A program made the translations under genes and the position numbers. The notes under the pieces are model-generated. The model worked only from the letters and a program-made list of their open reading frames with translations, was not told where the DNA came from and did no database searches. DNA of 64,000 nt from Segniliparus rugosus ATCC BAA-974 (GTDB lineage: Bacteria; Actinomycetota; Actinomycetes; Mycobacteriales; Mycobacteriaceae). This document shows positions 43,395 to 54,997 of this stretch, piece by piece. Location of the stretch: contig NZ_KI391953.1 in assembly GCF_000185725.2 (NCBI RefSeq), positions 1,852,750 to 1,916,749 of the forward strand. The letters run 5' to 3'. Every line of letters begins with the position of its first letter. Position 1 is the first letter of the stretch.

Positions 43395-44111
43395 ATGGCT
43401 CTCGACCTCGCGCTGGACCGGGTGATCCTCGACGTGCCCGATCACGAGCTGGCGGGGGCCGCGTACGCGCGGTTCCTCGGGAGGGAGGCCGGGGCCGAGC
43501 CCAGGGTTTCGAACGCGGCGGTGCAGCTGGGCCGCCCGGCGTGGGCTCCCAGGCCGGGGCTGGTTTTCTCCTCGGAGGACTACGAGGGGGCCGTGCGACT
43601 CTTGACCCGCCGAGGCCTCCCGCTCGTCCCGGCGGCCGCAGAGGAGACAGGGGACGGGCGGCGCGCGGCGGCGGGCGTCGTGAACGGTCTGTTGCTTGGC
43701 GTGGTCGAGCGGGCCGAGGCCGAGCCGACGGCGGGGGATATCGCCGCCATCGACCACGTGGTCGTCTCGACCACGCACCTCGACCGGATCGTCGCCGTGC
43801 TCGGCGGCAGGCTCGGCCTGGACCTGCGGCTGGAGCAGAAAATGATGAAGGTGGTCAAGCAGCTTTTCTTCCGCTGCCAGAACACGGTGGTCGAAGTGCT
43901 CGTCAAACCAGGTCTGCCGGGGAAAGCGGACTCGATCTGGGGGATCGCGTGGCGCGCCGACGACATCGAGGCGACCCACGCGCGGCTTGTGGAAAGCGGA
44001 GTGGAGGTCAGCGAGATCCGCAAGGGCCACAAGCCGGGGACGCGGGTCGCCACGGTCAAAGACCCCGGTTTGGCCACGCCGACCCTCGTGATCGAGCAGC
44101 GGACCGGATAG
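43395..44111 (+). CDS. VOC/glyoxalase-like protein
   Basis: A 238-residue protein with two halves of the vicinal-oxygen-chelate fold. The second begins AIDHVVVSTTHLDRIVAVLG and ends ATVKDPGLATPTLVIE; the first (ALDRVILDVPDHELAGAAYA) lacks clear metal ligands. Resembles mycobacterial glyoxalase-superfamily proteins of unknown substrate. It stands alone between dnaE1 and the ribokinase-like gene. Confidence 0.8.
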   Translation: MALDLALDRVILDVPDHELAGAAYARFLGREAGAEPRVSNAAVQLGRPAWAPRPGLVFSSEDYEGAVRLLTRRGLPLVPAAAEETGDGRRAAAGVVNGLLLGVVERAEAEPTAGDIAAIDHVVVSTTHLDRIVAVLGGRLGLDLRLEQKMMKVVKQLFFRCQNTVVEVLVKPGLPGKADSIWGIAWRADDIEATHARLVESGVEVSEIRKGHKPGTRVATVKDPGLATPTLVIEQRTG

Positions 44112-44181
44112 GCTGGACGGCTATGTTTTCCCTTCCTGGCCCCGGACTCCTGTTGAAATCTCTGATCGGACGGGGGATGGT

Positions 44182-45084
44182 GTGACGATGTCGAGTCCAA
44201 GGGCGAAATCCTCTGCAGTCCCCCGTGTCGCGGTGTTCGGCAGCGTGAACCAAGACTTCGTGCTCCGCGTGCAGCGGCCCCCGCATCCGGGGGAGACGGT
44301 GCTCGCGAGGTCGCTGGAGCGTCTGCCGGGCGGCAAGGGGGCGAACCAGGCGGTCGCCGCGGCGCGGGCGGGGGCAGTCGTCCAGTTCATCGGATCGTTC
44401 GGGGAGGACGAGGTCGGGGCCGTGCTGCGCGGCAGGCTGCGACGGGAGAAAGTGGGCCTGACCGGGAGCATGACCGTGCCGGGTCCGAACGGGGTCGCGG
44501 TGATCTTGGTGGACGACACCGGGGAGAACGTCGTCATCGTGCCGCCGGGGGCGAACGACAAGCTGGCGCTGACCGAAGCGGCGGAGAGCGTTTTGACCAG
44601 AGTCGACATGCTGCTGTGCCAGCTCGAAGTGCCGTTCGACGCGATCGTGGACGCGTTGCGGGCTTCGAGGGAGGCAGGGGTCTTGACGATCGTGAACTTC
44701 TCCCCGGTCCCGCCTGGGTCGTTCCCCTCGGAGTTGTTGGAGCTGGCGGACGTGCTGGTCGTCAATGAGGGCGAGGCGCGGGAGCTGGGCGAGCGGCTGC
44801 GCGGCGTGCGCCACGTGGTGACGACTCTCGGGGCGCGCGGAGCCCGCTACCAAGGTCCGCGCGGGGAGGTCAACGTGCCCTCGCCGAAGGTGCAGCCGGT
44901 GGACACCACAGGGGCTGGCGACGTGTTCGCAGGGGTGCTCGCCGCCTCGTGGCACCTCGGGCCCGAGCAGGCGCTGCGGCGGGCGGCGGTCGCGGGGTCG
45001 CTCGCGACGCTTGTGCCTGGCGCGGGGAACTGCGCGCCGACCTCTGAAGAGATCGACCAGGCGCTGGACGGGCTCAGGGCCTAG
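44182..45084 (+). CDS. rbsK: PfkB-family sugar kinase, ribokinase-like
   Basis: A 300-residue kinase. The N-terminal PGGKGANQAVAAARAG (PfkB signature 1), NVVIVPPGANDKL and the C-terminal DTTGAGDVFAGVLA (signature 2, catalytic Asp) are intact and closest to ribokinase. It would phosphorylate D-ribose or a related pentose or nucleoside with ATP. A GTG at 44182 and an ATG two codons later are both possible starts. No ribose transporter lies nearby. Confidence 0.85.
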   Translation: MTMSSPRAKSSAVPRVAVFGSVNQDFVLRVQRPPHPGETVLARSLERLPGGKGANQAVAAARAGAVVQFIGSFGEDEVGAVLRGRLRREKVGLTGSMTVPGPNGVAVILVDDTGENVVIVPPGANDKLALTEAAESVLTRVDMLLCQLEVPFDAIVDALRASREAGVLTIVNFSPVPPGSFPSELLELADVLVVNEGEARELGERLRGVRHVVTTLGARGARYQGPRGEVNVPSPKVQPVDTTGAGDVFAGVLAASWHLGPEQALRRAAVAGSLATLVPGAGNCAPTSEEIDQALDGLRA

Positions 45085-45129
45085 TCACGCTCCGGCTCCT
45101 TGCGTTCGGGCTCCGCCTCCTCGGACGTG

Positions 45130-45151
45130 CTCCGCGCGACCATGCGCGGAG
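45130..45151. terminator. hairpin between convergent rbsK and ABC permease genes
   Basis: An 8-bp perfect GC-rich stem (45130-45137 with 45144-45151) and 6-base loop in the 68-bp convergent gap. Probably a bidirectional terminator, without a T-tract. Confidence 0.6.
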
Positions 45152-45152
45152 T

Positions 45153-46064
45153 CTAGGTGATGTCGCGGGTCCGAGCGCGCCACCACCCGAGCCCGAGGAT
45201 CAGGACGGCCCACACGGCGAGGGACGGGGGTCCGTACGCGAGCATGGTGATCCCGGTGTTCTGGTCGGCCCCCGATTTGTCGAGCACGATGGCAGAGCCG
45301 AGGAGGGTCTGTCCCGTGGCGCTCACGGGGAGGAACCGGGCCGCGGCGGCGGCCCCGGTTCCCTGGCTGCTCAGCGTGATGAAGCCGAGGATGAGCCAGA
45401 GGAGGGGCTCGCCGGGGAAGGACCAGAAGGCCTGGGCCACCGTTGCGGAGAGCGGGCTGCCGGCCAACAGGCCGAGCCCGGTGCCGATCCAGGTCCACAG
45501 CACCGCGACGAGGACCGACGCGAGGCAGACTCCCGCCACGAAACCGGCGCTGATGCTGGAGCGGTGCAGGGTGCTGGACTCGAACGAGCCGAGGAGATAG
45601 GTCGCGAGCACCACCACGAAGTCCAAAACCAAGCCATAGCCGATGCCGAACAGCGTGGTGACCAGGAGCTTCGCCGCGATGGCCCGGTCTCGGGAGCGGG
45701 CGGTGGCGTAGGTGTGCGCGATGGTCCGGTGCTGGAATTCCGACGCGGCGTTGACCCCGGCGAAGATGCCGCAGAACAGGATCGTGAGCGCTCCGGCCGC
45801 GAAAAACCCCGCGTAGCCGAGCAGCAGGGTCAACACGCTGAAGAGGCTGGAGCCGTACCGGTGGAACGCGTCCTCGTCGCCCTGGACCCCCGCGAGGGCG
45901 GCGAGTCCCGCGACCGTGGACAGCGCCGTGATGACGAGCGGGGCGGTGAGCAAGATCCACCAGAACCGCAGCGAGCGGACTTTGCGCCACTCGGACTTGA
46001 CGAGCCGCAAGAACTCGGGGCGCTCTTTCTTGGCGGCCGCCGGGCCGAACGCGGTCGTGGTCAT
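45153..46064 (-). CDS. ABC-2 type transporter permease
   Basis: A 303-residue integral membrane protein. A cytoplasmic start (RLVKSEWRKVRSLRFWWILL, the typical ABC-2 entry into the first helix) is followed by about six membrane segments. It pairs with the ATP-binding protein encoded immediately upstream, with ATGA overlap. Such exporters move lipids, peptides or drugs; the substrate is unknown. Confidence 0.9.
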   Translation of the reverse strand: MTTTAFGPAAAKKERPEFLRLVKSEWRKVRSLRFWWILLTAPLVITALSTVAGLAALAGVQGDEDAFHRYGSSLFSVLTLLLGYAGFFAAGALTILFCGIFAGVNAASEFQHRTIAHTYATARSRDRAIAAKLLVTTLFGIGYGLVLDFVVVLATYLLGSFESSTLHRSSISAGFVAGVCLASVLVAVLWTWIGTGLGLLAGSPLSATVAQAFWSFPGEPLLWLILGFITLSSQGTGAAAAARFLPVSATGQTLLGSAIVLDKSGADQNTGITMLAYGPPSLAVWAVLILGLGWWRARTRDIT

Positions 46065-47047
46065 GGTGCGGCCCTCTTGGCCACGTATTGCGGCGTGACG
46101 AGGGAGGTGTACAGCTGGTCGAGGCCGACCGAGTCGTCCGCCTGGCCGAAGAGCGCGATCTGCGCGGCCTCGGCGATCCGCGCGATCTGGTCGCGGTCGA
46201 GCCCGGTGACGAGCAGCCTGCCGTCCTCGGTGGGCTCCGCGCTGATGGCCCCGCGCTCGCGCAGCGCTGCGCGCAACGCCGCCGGGTCGGAGCTGGCGAC
46301 GTAGGTGCGCGTGGCCTGGGCTCCGCGCAGGGTCTCCAACGAGCCTTCGAACACCACGGCTCCCTGGCTGATGACCACGAGATGGTCGATGGTCTGCTCC
46401 ACTTCGCGCAAGAGATGGCTCGACATGAGCGCCGTGCCGCCCGCCTGCGCGAACTCGCGCAAAAACCCGCGCAGCCAGGCGAGTCCTGCGGGGTCGAGCC
46501 CGTTGGCGGGCTCGTCGAGGATGAGGATGCGCGGGTCGCCCAGCAGGGCGGTGGCGATGGCGAGGCGCTGGCGCATGCCGAGGGAGTACGCCTTGGGGCG
46601 CTCTGCCGAGGCAGAGCCGAGCCCCACAGTTTCGAGCGCCTCTTTCGCCTTGGAATCGGGCACGCCGAGCGCCGCGCAGTAGATCTTGAGATGGTCGACG
46701 GCTTTGCGGTTCGGATGCATGCCGTTCGCGTCGAGCACGCCCGCGACGACCTTGCCAGGGTTGCGGGCCGAGGCCAAGGGCGAGCCCTCGACGAGGATCT
46801 GCCCGGAGTCGGGGCGCACGAGGCCGAGGATCGCCCGCAAGGTGGTGGATTTGCCGCTGCCGTTCGGGCCGAGGAACCCGGTCACCGTTCCGGGGTTGAC
46901 GCTGAAGGAGAGGTCCGAGATCACCGTGTTCCCTCGGTATGACTTGGTGAAGCCGCGCACTTCGACAGCAGGCGCAGCGTCTGCCGTAGACGCTGCGCTT
47001 TGCTGCTGGATGACCGCTCCGGTGAGCGGGTCAGCGATGGCCGTCAT
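46061..47047 (-). CDS. ABC transporter ATP-binding protein
   Basis: A 328-residue ATPase with Walker A GPNGSGKST, signature YSLGMRQRLAIATALL, Walker B ILILDEPANGLDP and the switch His in MSSHLL. It has a C-terminal extension of about 90 residues, as in DrrA/BcrA-type ABC-2 exporters. Energises the permease gene product downstream. An N-terminal extension of about 27 residues before the first strand (VEVRGFTKSYRG) is longer than usual. Confidence 0.94.
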   Translation of the reverse strand: MTAIADPLTGAVIQQQSAASTADAAPAVEVRGFTKSYRGNTVISDLSFSVNPGTVTGFLGPNGSGKSTTLRAILGLVRPDSGQILVEGSPLASARNPGKVVAGVLDANGMHPNRKAVDHLKIYCAALGVPDSKAKEALETVGLGSASAERPKAYSLGMRQRLAIATALLGDPRILILDEPANGLDPAGLAWLRGFLREFAQAGGTALMSSHLLREVEQTIDHLVVISQGAVVFEGSLETLRGAQATRTYVASSDPAALRAALRERGAISAEPTEDGRLLVTGLDRDQIARIAEAAQIALFGQADDSVGLDQLYTSLVTPQYVAKRAAP

Positions 47048-47141
47048 GCGGCCTTCCGAGCTTCATCGTGTCTGGAGACTACACGAACAGGGCGAGCCCG
47101 AGAGGGGCCGCGCAGCTCGGAGGGCGTGTCCATGCGGCGCG

Positions 47142-48026
47142 CTACGACATCTTGATGCCGAACTTCTCCGGGTCGAATCCGAACCGCTTCGTGTTGAACC
47201 GGCTCTTCGTGAGGAACCAGAGCCCGAAGCGGGTGCCCCAGGCGAGGATGTCCTGGTAGCGCCCGCCGAGGATCCGGGGGAACAGGTCGATCAGATACGC
47301 GTCGGGGCCGACGAGGATGCGCGGGGAGTTCCATCGGATGCCGCGCACGATGATGCGCGCGGCTCCCTCCGGGCTGGTCGCGGCGACCCGGTGGAACCAC
47401 TTGCGGGCGGTGTCGGGGTCGTCGGTCGCCTTCGGGTTGGCGGCGATGTTCGTCCGGACCCCGCCGGGGTGCACGACAGTCGCGCGGACCGGCTTGTTCT
47501 CGGCGATCAGCTCTTGGCGGAGGCACTCGGTGAAGCCGCGCACCCCGAATTTCGACGTGCAGTAGCCGCTGCCGAACGCCGCTCCGACGAAACCTGCGAC
47601 ACTGGAGATGTTGACGATCTGGCCTTCGCCGGACTCGATGAGGTGGGGCAGGAACGCCTTGGTGCCGTTGATGACGCCGTGGAAGTTGATGTTGAGGATC
47701 CAGTCGATGTCTTTCCAGTCCATCGCTTCGACGCTGCCGCCCATGGCCACGCCCGCGTTGTTCACGATGACGTTGACTTTGCCGAAGTCGGCCCGGACCT
47801 CGGCCGCGTGGGCGATGACCGCGTCGCGGTCGGCGACGTCGAGCGTGTAGGCCTTCGCCTGCGCGCCCAGCTTTTCCGCGAGGCAGACGGTCTCGGCCAC
47901 AGAGGCGAAGTTCACGTCGGAGAGCGCGAGGCGGGCTCCTTTCTCGGCGAAATTCAACGCGAGCGCCCGGCCGATGCCCGAGCCGGCCCCCGTGATCGCT
48001 ACGACTTTGTCGCGGAAATCCTTCAT
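47142..48026 (-). CDS. short-chain dehydrogenase/reductase
   Basis: A 294-residue classical SDR: cofactor motif TGAGSGIGRALA, VNNAGVA, catalytic Ser in NISSVAG and the YCTSK active site (Tyr and Lys). The C-terminal 90 residues extend beyond the core and carry a hydrophobic stretch, as in mycobacterial SDRs associated with lipid metabolism. It lies next to a wax-ester synthase gene on the same strand, so a role in acyl or fatty-alcohol redox steps is plausible. Confidence 0.9.
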   Translation of the reverse strand: MKDFRDKVVAITGAGSGIGRALALNFAEKGARLALSDVNFASVAETVCLAEKLGAQAKAYTLDVADRDAVIAHAAEVRADFGKVNVIVNNAGVAMGGSVEAMDWKDIDWILNINFHGVINGTKAFLPHLIESGEGQIVNISSVAGFVGAAFGSGYCTSKFGVRGFTECLRQELIAENKPVRATVVHPGGVRTNIAANPKATDDPDTARKWFHRVAATSPEGAARIIVRGIRWNSPRILVGPDAYLIDLFPRILGGRYQDILAWGTRFGLWFLTKSRFNTKRFGFDPEKFGIKMS

Positions 48027-48133
48027 ATTTATCTGAGTCTCCTGGTAGCAGATATAATTGTGTGAGTCACCCTACAGCACCGCCGGAAGAGTTGTCCACG
48101 CCCGGCCGAGGAGGAAGGCTGTGGTCCTCGGCG

Positions 48134-49507
48134 TCACACGCCCGCTGCCGCCTCCAGCTCGGCGAGCGAATCCTCCAGATGGCCGAGGATTCTCGGCAGG
48201 TGGGGCACCTTCGAGCGGCAGCCGGTGAGGCCGAAGTGCAGCGCGTCGGCGGTGCTGGTGACGGTGATGTTCAGCGCCAGCCCGTCCATCGCGATGGAGG
48301 CGGGGTAGAGGCCGACGAGCTCGGCCCGGTTCCAGTACCTCGCGGTGCTCGGCCCTGGCACATTGGCGATGCCGATGTTGAAGGCGGGCGCGGCGCGGTC
48401 GCGCATCACCGGGAAGCCGCCGAGCCCCGCGGGAGCCGTGTTGATCAGGCCGGTGACGACTTGCTGCAGCGGGGTCATCGTCGCGAGCATGGACTTGGCG
48501 CTGCGCACGGACCTCACGATGGCCTCGAACCGTTCGCCGGGGTCCGCCTTGTCGGTGGCGAGGTTCGCCAGCAAAGAAGTGATCGCGTTGCCCGCGTTTT
48601 GGTCCCCCTCCTTGCGCATCGACACCGGGCAGGCCGCCACCAGAGGCTTGTCCGGCAGCGCCCCCTGCTCCGACAGGTACGCGCGCAACGCGCCCGCGCT
48701 CATCGCGAGCACCACATCGTTCACGGTCCCGTCCAAAGTCTTGCCCAAGGTCTTCACGCGCTGCAGCGGCCACGACCGGGCGGCGACCCTGCGGGCCCCG
48801 CCGATGGGGACGTTGAGCATCGTCCTCGGCGCCTGCATCGGTCGGACCAGGCCGGACCCCCGGACGAGCCCGGCCCCGTAGCGGGCCAGCCCCGGAGCCA
48901 CTTCGGCCGCGCCCTTCGCGGCGGCGCGGGCTCCTCGGATCATGGCAAAGGGGCCCCTCGGGGCGACGGCGGCCTGGGCCGGCTCGCGCCGTCCGCGCTG
49001 AGCCCACACCGCGGGGCAGTCAAGCGCCTCGGAGTCGTCGGAGAGCGTCCGCAGCAGAGTGCGCAGAGCGCCCACCCCGTCGATGAGGCTGTGGTGCACT
49101 TTCGTGTAGATGGCCAGCTTGCCGTCGGCGAGGCCTTCGATGACGGCAAGTTCCCACAGCGGGCGGTGCCGGTCCAGCGCGGCGCTGTGCAGGCGGGAGA
49201 CGAGGGCGAAGAGCTCGTCCATCCCCGCCAGGCTTGGCAGGGCGAGGCGGCGCACGTGGTACTCGAAGTCCAGCTCGGGGTCGGTGGCCCAGCGCAGCGC
49301 GCGGGCGCTGGCGAGCGGCTGCCCCGGCCGTCTGCGGAAATCGCCCGAGACGTCGGCGGTGGCGAGCAGCTGGTCGTGGAAGACCCGCCCGTAGTCGGGG
49401 CCGGCTTCGGGCGGCGGCTGGAACAGCTGCACGGCTCCGACATGCATGGGATGCTCGCGTGACTCCATGAGGAGGAACATGGCGTCGCTGATCGGCATGA
49501 GAGGCAT
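48134..49507 (-). CDS. wax ester synthase / diacylglycerol acyltransferase (WS/DGAT)
   Basis: A 457-residue acyltransferase of the bacterial WS/DGAT family. It begins with PISDAMFLLMESREHPMHVG, has the catalytic HHxxxDG motif as VHHSLIDGVG near residue 141, and the C-terminal FNIGIANVPGPS and LNITVTSTADALHFGLTG segments. It transfers acyl-CoA to diacylglycerol or fatty alcohol, storing triacylglycerol or wax esters. Mycobacteria have many paralogues (Tgs). The 107-bp gap to the SDR gene allows co-transcription. Confidence 0.95.
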   Translation of the reverse strand: MPLMPISDAMFLLMESREHPMHVGAVQLFQPPPEAGPDYGRVFHDQLLATADVSGDFRRRPGQPLASARALRWATDPELDFEYHVRRLALPSLAGMDELFALVSRLHSAALDRHRPLWELAVIEGLADGKLAIYTKVHHSLIDGVGALRTLLRTLSDDSEALDCPAVWAQRGRREPAQAAVAPRGPFAMIRGARAAAKGAAEVAPGLARYGAGLVRGSGLVRPMQAPRTMLNVPIGGARRVAARSWPLQRVKTLGKTLDGTVNDVVLAMSAGALRAYLSEQGALPDKPLVAACPVSMRKEGDQNAGNAITSLLANLATDKADPGERFEAIVRSVRSAKSMLATMTPLQQVVTGLINTAPAGLGGFPVMRDRAAPAFNIGIANVPGPSTARYWNRAELVGLYPASIAMDGLALNITVTSTADALHFGLTGCRSKVPHLPRILGHLEDSLAELEAAAGV

Positions 49508-49689
49508 CGTCGGCTCCTTCTGCGGCAGCGGTGGCGGGTGGGCGGGGCTACGAGCGCTACCTCACAGACATTACCGAAAGTAGGGCGGATCTCATGGAAG
49601 GAAATGGAAAAGAGTATGTAAACACCGGCCCGCTTTCCGGAGAACCGCCAGGGCAGGGGGTGGGGACGAGCGTGTCGGCTGTTCGGATC

Positions 49690-50955
49690 TCATGGAGCCC
49701 GGCAGCCCGAGGCCACGGCCACGTCGCCCACGTCGTCCGCGATGCGAATGAGCTGCCCGCCGTGCCGGATCGAGAGGCTGTCGATCCGGTTGTAACCGGG
49801 AGCCGCTGTCGCCTCGGTGACGACGACGCTGTCCCCGTTGGGCAGCGTGACGTCGAGCAGGAAGCCGTCGGGGTCGATCTGCGTCCACTGGTCGCCTCGG
49901 AGCTCCCACACGCTCGGCGTGCGCGCCGCCCGTTGCCCCTCGGGGCGGAATATATCGCAAACAAGGGCGTTGCCGCTGATGCGGAGCTTGCTGTCCACGG
50001 TCCACCACAGCTGTCGGATCTCGTCGTACGGTTCCGCTTGCGGGAAGGGAGTGCGCAGCACCCGGCCTCCTGGCCATGACGAAGAGAGGTCGAATTGGAC
50101 GATCCTGGTCCCGACGCCGCAGCTCGCGCCGCCCCAGGCGGAGTCGGGGTACGCGAAATTTTTTCCGTCCGGGCTGAAGAGCCCTGGTCGGTCGTTCTCG
50201 GCCTTCGGGATATGGCCGAGATCGCGCGTCGATCCGTCCGGGGCGACGAGGTAGAGGTGGTCGGCGAAGCCGCGCGCGCCTGGGTAGGTGTTCATCCTGC
50301 CGAGCACGACCTTGCCGCCCCCCGCGCCGACGAGGTAGCCGCCGCGCACGCAGGTCGGGCAGTGCTCGTTCTCCGCTTGCTCTTCGGCGTTCGGCTCCGG
50401 CAGCGCCACGCTGCGGAGCAGCCTCGGCCCCGGATCTTTGTCGCCCAGGTCCATCGCGATCAGCCGCCTCGGAGCCGACACAGTCTCCGCCGCCGAGCGT
50501 TGCGAGCTGTCGGTCCCGAGCCAGACGACGCTGCTGCCTTCGAGAGCGCGGACCTCGTCCCCGTACGCGAGCTGCTTGTCCGCAGGGGCGGGGAGGACGC
50601 GGACGGCGTTGGAACGGGCGTCGATCACGACCAATTGCGCTTTGGCCGTCCCCGATGGGCCGGGCCGGAATGTCCTCGCCATCGTGTAGAGGAATCTGCC
50701 GTCCTCGGTGAACTGGGGCGCGTCCAGCCGCCATTGCTTGTGAGCGGTCTTCGGGTCCGGCCATCTGGCGGTTTCGGCTGTGCCGCGCAACAGCACGAGG
50801 CTGTCCTTGTCGGCCGTCGTGTAGGCGATGGGCGGCGCGTCCGAATCCATCGGCGCGCGCTGTCCCTGCCCCCGCAGCCCGAGCGCCACGACCCCGCAGA
50901 ACACGGCGACGGCGACGATGGCGGAGGCGAGCCTGGCGATGGCGGGCTTGGTCAC
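49690..50955 (-). CDS. membrane-anchored beta-propeller-like protein
   Basis: A 421-residue exported protein. One N-terminal hydrophobic segment (LASAIVAVAVFCGVVALGL) anchors or exports it. The rest is beta-rich with repeated TolB/WD-like strands such as QWRLDAPQFTEDGRFLYTMA and PGLFSPDGKNFAYPDSAW. One CPTC pair is present near residue 200. Function is unknown. I chose the GTG at 50955 because GGAGG lies 8 bases upstream; a TTG at 50970 would be the longer alternative. Confidence 0.7.
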   Translation of the reverse strand: MTKPAIARLASAIVAVAVFCGVVALGLRGQGQRAPMDSDAPPIAYTTADKDSLVLLRGTAETARWPDPKTAHKQWRLDAPQFTEDGRFLYTMARTFRPGPSGTAKAQLVVIDARSNAVRVLPAPADKQLAYGDEVRALEGSSVVWLGTDSSQRSAAETVSAPRRLIAMDLGDKDPGPRLLRSVALPEPNAEEQAENEHCPTCVRGGYLVGAGGGKVVLGRMNTYPGARGFADHLYLVAPDGSTRDLGHIPKAENDRPGLFSPDGKNFAYPDSAWGGASCGVGTRIVQFDLSSSWPGGRVLRTPFPQAEPYDEIRQLWWTVDSKLRISGNALVCDIFRPEGQRAARTPSVWELRGDQWTQIDPDGFLLDVTLPNGDSVVVTEATAAPGYNRIDSLSIRHGGQLIRIADDVGDVAVASGCRAP

Positions 50956-51155
50956 GACGCCCGCCTCCAATCCGATGGGGCGCAGGGCCCGAAGATTCGG
51001 TGGATGGACGACAGCATGATTCCCCTCCGTGTTTCACCGCCTGGCTTCTCGTCCCGCCAGTCTGCGCGCTTGGAGGAGGGGAGCAGTCGCGGGAATAAAG
51101 CGGGAATAAAGCGGGAATAAACGGAGCCGGGGGCTGGTTGAGCTGATCGACAGAA

Positions 51156-51229
51156 GTTGAGCGATGTATACTCAATTTTGATTGACGAACTGAAAACAAT
51201 GTGGCAGACTTGAGCGCGACTCGCTGAAG
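51156..51229 (+). promoter_or_regulatory. two HAIR-like HspR operators upstream of dnaK
   Basis: HAIR consensus is CTTGAGT-N7-ACTCAAG. Site 1 at 51156-51176 reads GTTGAGC-N7-ACTCAAT (11 of 14 matching). Site 2 at 51209-51229 reads CTTGAGC-N7-GCTGAAG (11 of 14). They lie 31-104 bp before the dnaK ATG. A possible promoter TTGACG-N17-CAGACT (51182-51210) sits between them and runs into site 2, so bound HspR would block it. The repressor gene hspR is at the end of the operon. Confidence 0.75.
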
Positions 51230-51259
51230 TCTCTCGAAAGAACAAGGAGAAAGACAACT

Positions 51260-53105
<1,846 letters not shown>

Positions 53106-53119
<14 letters not shown>

Positions 53120-53753
53120 GACTTCGGCCGAGCGCGAGCCGGTCACCATCACCGACCGCCGTCGGATCGATCCGACGACCGGGACTGTGCGAGACTCGGA
53201 AGCTCCTGAGCAGGCGCCGGAGGCGCCTGCTCAGGAGGCCGGGGAGCCTGGCCCCGGAGCGTCGGAGCAGGACGAGGCGGCGCAAGACAAGATCGCCGAG
53301 CTCACCGAGGACCTTCAGCGGGTGCAGGCCGACTACGCCAACTTCCGCAAACGGACCGAGCGCGACCGGGCCGGCGTGATCGAGGCGGCGAAGGCCTCCG
53401 TCTACGCCACGCTTTTGCCGGTGCTCGACGACCTCGGCAGGGCGCGCAGCCACGGAGACCTCGAGTCGAGCCCGCTGAAATCGGTGGCGGACAAACTCCA
53501 GCAGGCCTTCGACAGCCAGGGGATCGTCGCCTTCGGCGAGGTGGGCGAGCCGTTCGACCCGCAACTGCACGAAGCGGTGCAGCACACCGGCGAGGGCGAC
53601 TTCTCGGTCGTCGCGGCGGTCTACCGGCAGGGGTACCGGCACGGCGAGCGGATCTTGCGCACCGCGATGGTGGTCGTGGAGGACGTGCAGGCCCCGCCGC
53701 ACGACACGACGGAACAGCCCGAGGCGAGTCAGGAGCAGCCCGCAGATCAGTGA
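53106..53753 (+). CDS. grpE: nucleotide exchange factor GrpE
   Basis: A 215-residue cochaperone. Disordered acidic N-terminus, long coiled coil starting at [20 protein letters not shown], and the C-terminal beta domain ([40 protein letters not shown]). It releases ADP from DnaK. Overlaps dnaK by 14 bp. Confidence 0.97.
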
Positions 53754-53806
53754 CAGTTCTAGAATCAATGACAGCGAAGCATCAGTAGGAGAGGAGGTGA
53801 CGCCGG

Positions 53807-54997
53807 GTGAGCCAACGTGAGTGGGTCGAGAAAGATTTTTACGCGACGCTCGGCGTCGATTCGAAGGCGAGCGCGGACGAGATCAAAAAGTCGTACCGCA
53901 AGCTGGCCAGGGAACTCCATCCGGACGCGCACCCCGGCGACGAGAAGGCCGAGCAGCGGTTCAAGGAGGTCTCCGAGGCGTACAGCGTGCTCTCCGATTC
54001 GGAGAAGCGCAAAGAGTACGACGAGACCCGTTCGCTCTTCGGATCCGGCTCCCGGACGGGCGGCGGGGGCTTCTCCGGTTTCGGCAGCGGCTACTCGTCC
54101 GGGGTGCGCGACTTCGGGGTCCGCGACTTCGCCGACCTCTTCGAGGGCGGGGGGAGCACGTCGTTCTCGGACATCTTCGGCAACGCCTTCCGCGAAGGTC
54201 GCGCCGGCCGAGGCTCCGCGAACAGGCCGGGGAGCCGCGCGCGGCGGGGCAACGATCTGGAGACCGAGACCACGCTCGGGTTCCGGGAGGCCGCGCGGGG
54301 CGTGACCATCCCGCTGCGGATCACCAGCCAAGTCACGTGCGATTCGTGCCGTGGCTCGGGCGCCCGCAAGGGCACCACGCCGCGCAAATGCTCGTACTGC
54401 GACGGCTCGGGCCTGGTGACCCGCCAGGAGGGCTCCTTCGGCTTCACCGAGCCGTGCGCCGAGTGCCGGGGGACCGGCCAGATCATCGACGACCCGTGCC
54501 CGGACTGCGCTGGCACGGGGCTGACGACGCGCTCGCGCACGATCACGATGCGGGTTCCGCCCGGCGTGCACGACGGGCAGCGGATCCGTCTCGCCGCGCA
54601 AGGCGAGCCCGGCGTCCGGGGCGGCAGCCCCGGCGACCTCTACGTGACCGTCCATGTGGAGCCGGACGCGGTGTTCACCAGGGAGGGCGACGACCTCCGG
54701 CTGACGGTGCCGGTGCGGTTCACCGAGCTCGCGCTCGGCTCGACCATCACCGTGCCCACCCTCGACGGCAAGGTCGGGGTCCGCGTGCCCGCCGGAACGG
54801 CGGACGGCAGGACGCTGCGGGTGCGCGGCAAAGGCGTCGTCAAGCGCGGCGGCGGCGCGGGCGACATCTTGGTCACCTTGCAAGTGGCGGTGCCGGTGAA
54901 ACTGGACGAGGCCGCGCTGGAGGCGCTGCGCAAGTACGCGGCTTCCGAAGAGGCGAGCGGCTTCGACCCGAGGGCGAATTGGGCGGGCTCGCGATGA
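53807..54997 (+). CDS. dnaJ: chaperone DnaJ (DnaJ1)
   Basis: A 396-residue type I J-protein. J domain with HPD in LHPDAHPGDE, Gly/Phe-rich linker (about residues 80-130), four zinc-binding motifs CDSCRGSG, CSYCDGSG, CAECRGTG and CPDCAGTG, then the substrate-binding C-terminal domains. It stimulates the DnaK ATPase and delivers clients. The GTG start has a strong Shine-Dalgarno (GGAGGTGA). Confidence 0.98.
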   Translation: MSQREWVEKDFYATLGVDSKASADEIKKSYRKLARELHPDAHPGDEKAEQRFKEVSEAYSVLSDSEKRKEYDETRSLFGSGSRTGGGGFSGFGSGYSSGVRDFGVRDFADLFEGGGSTSFSDIFGNAFREGRAGRGSANRPGSRARRGNDLETETTLGFREAARGVTIPLRITSQVTCDSCRGSGARKGTTPRKCSYCDGSGLVTRQEGSFGFTEPCAECRGTGQIIDDPCPDCAGTGLTTRSRTITMRVPPGVHDGQRIRLAAQGEPGVRGGSPGDLYVTVHVEPDAVFTREGDDLRLTVPVRFTELALGSTITVPTLDGKVGVRVPAGTADGRTLRVRGKGVVKRGGGAGDILVTLQVAVPVKLDEAALEALRKYAASEEASGFDPRANWAGSR

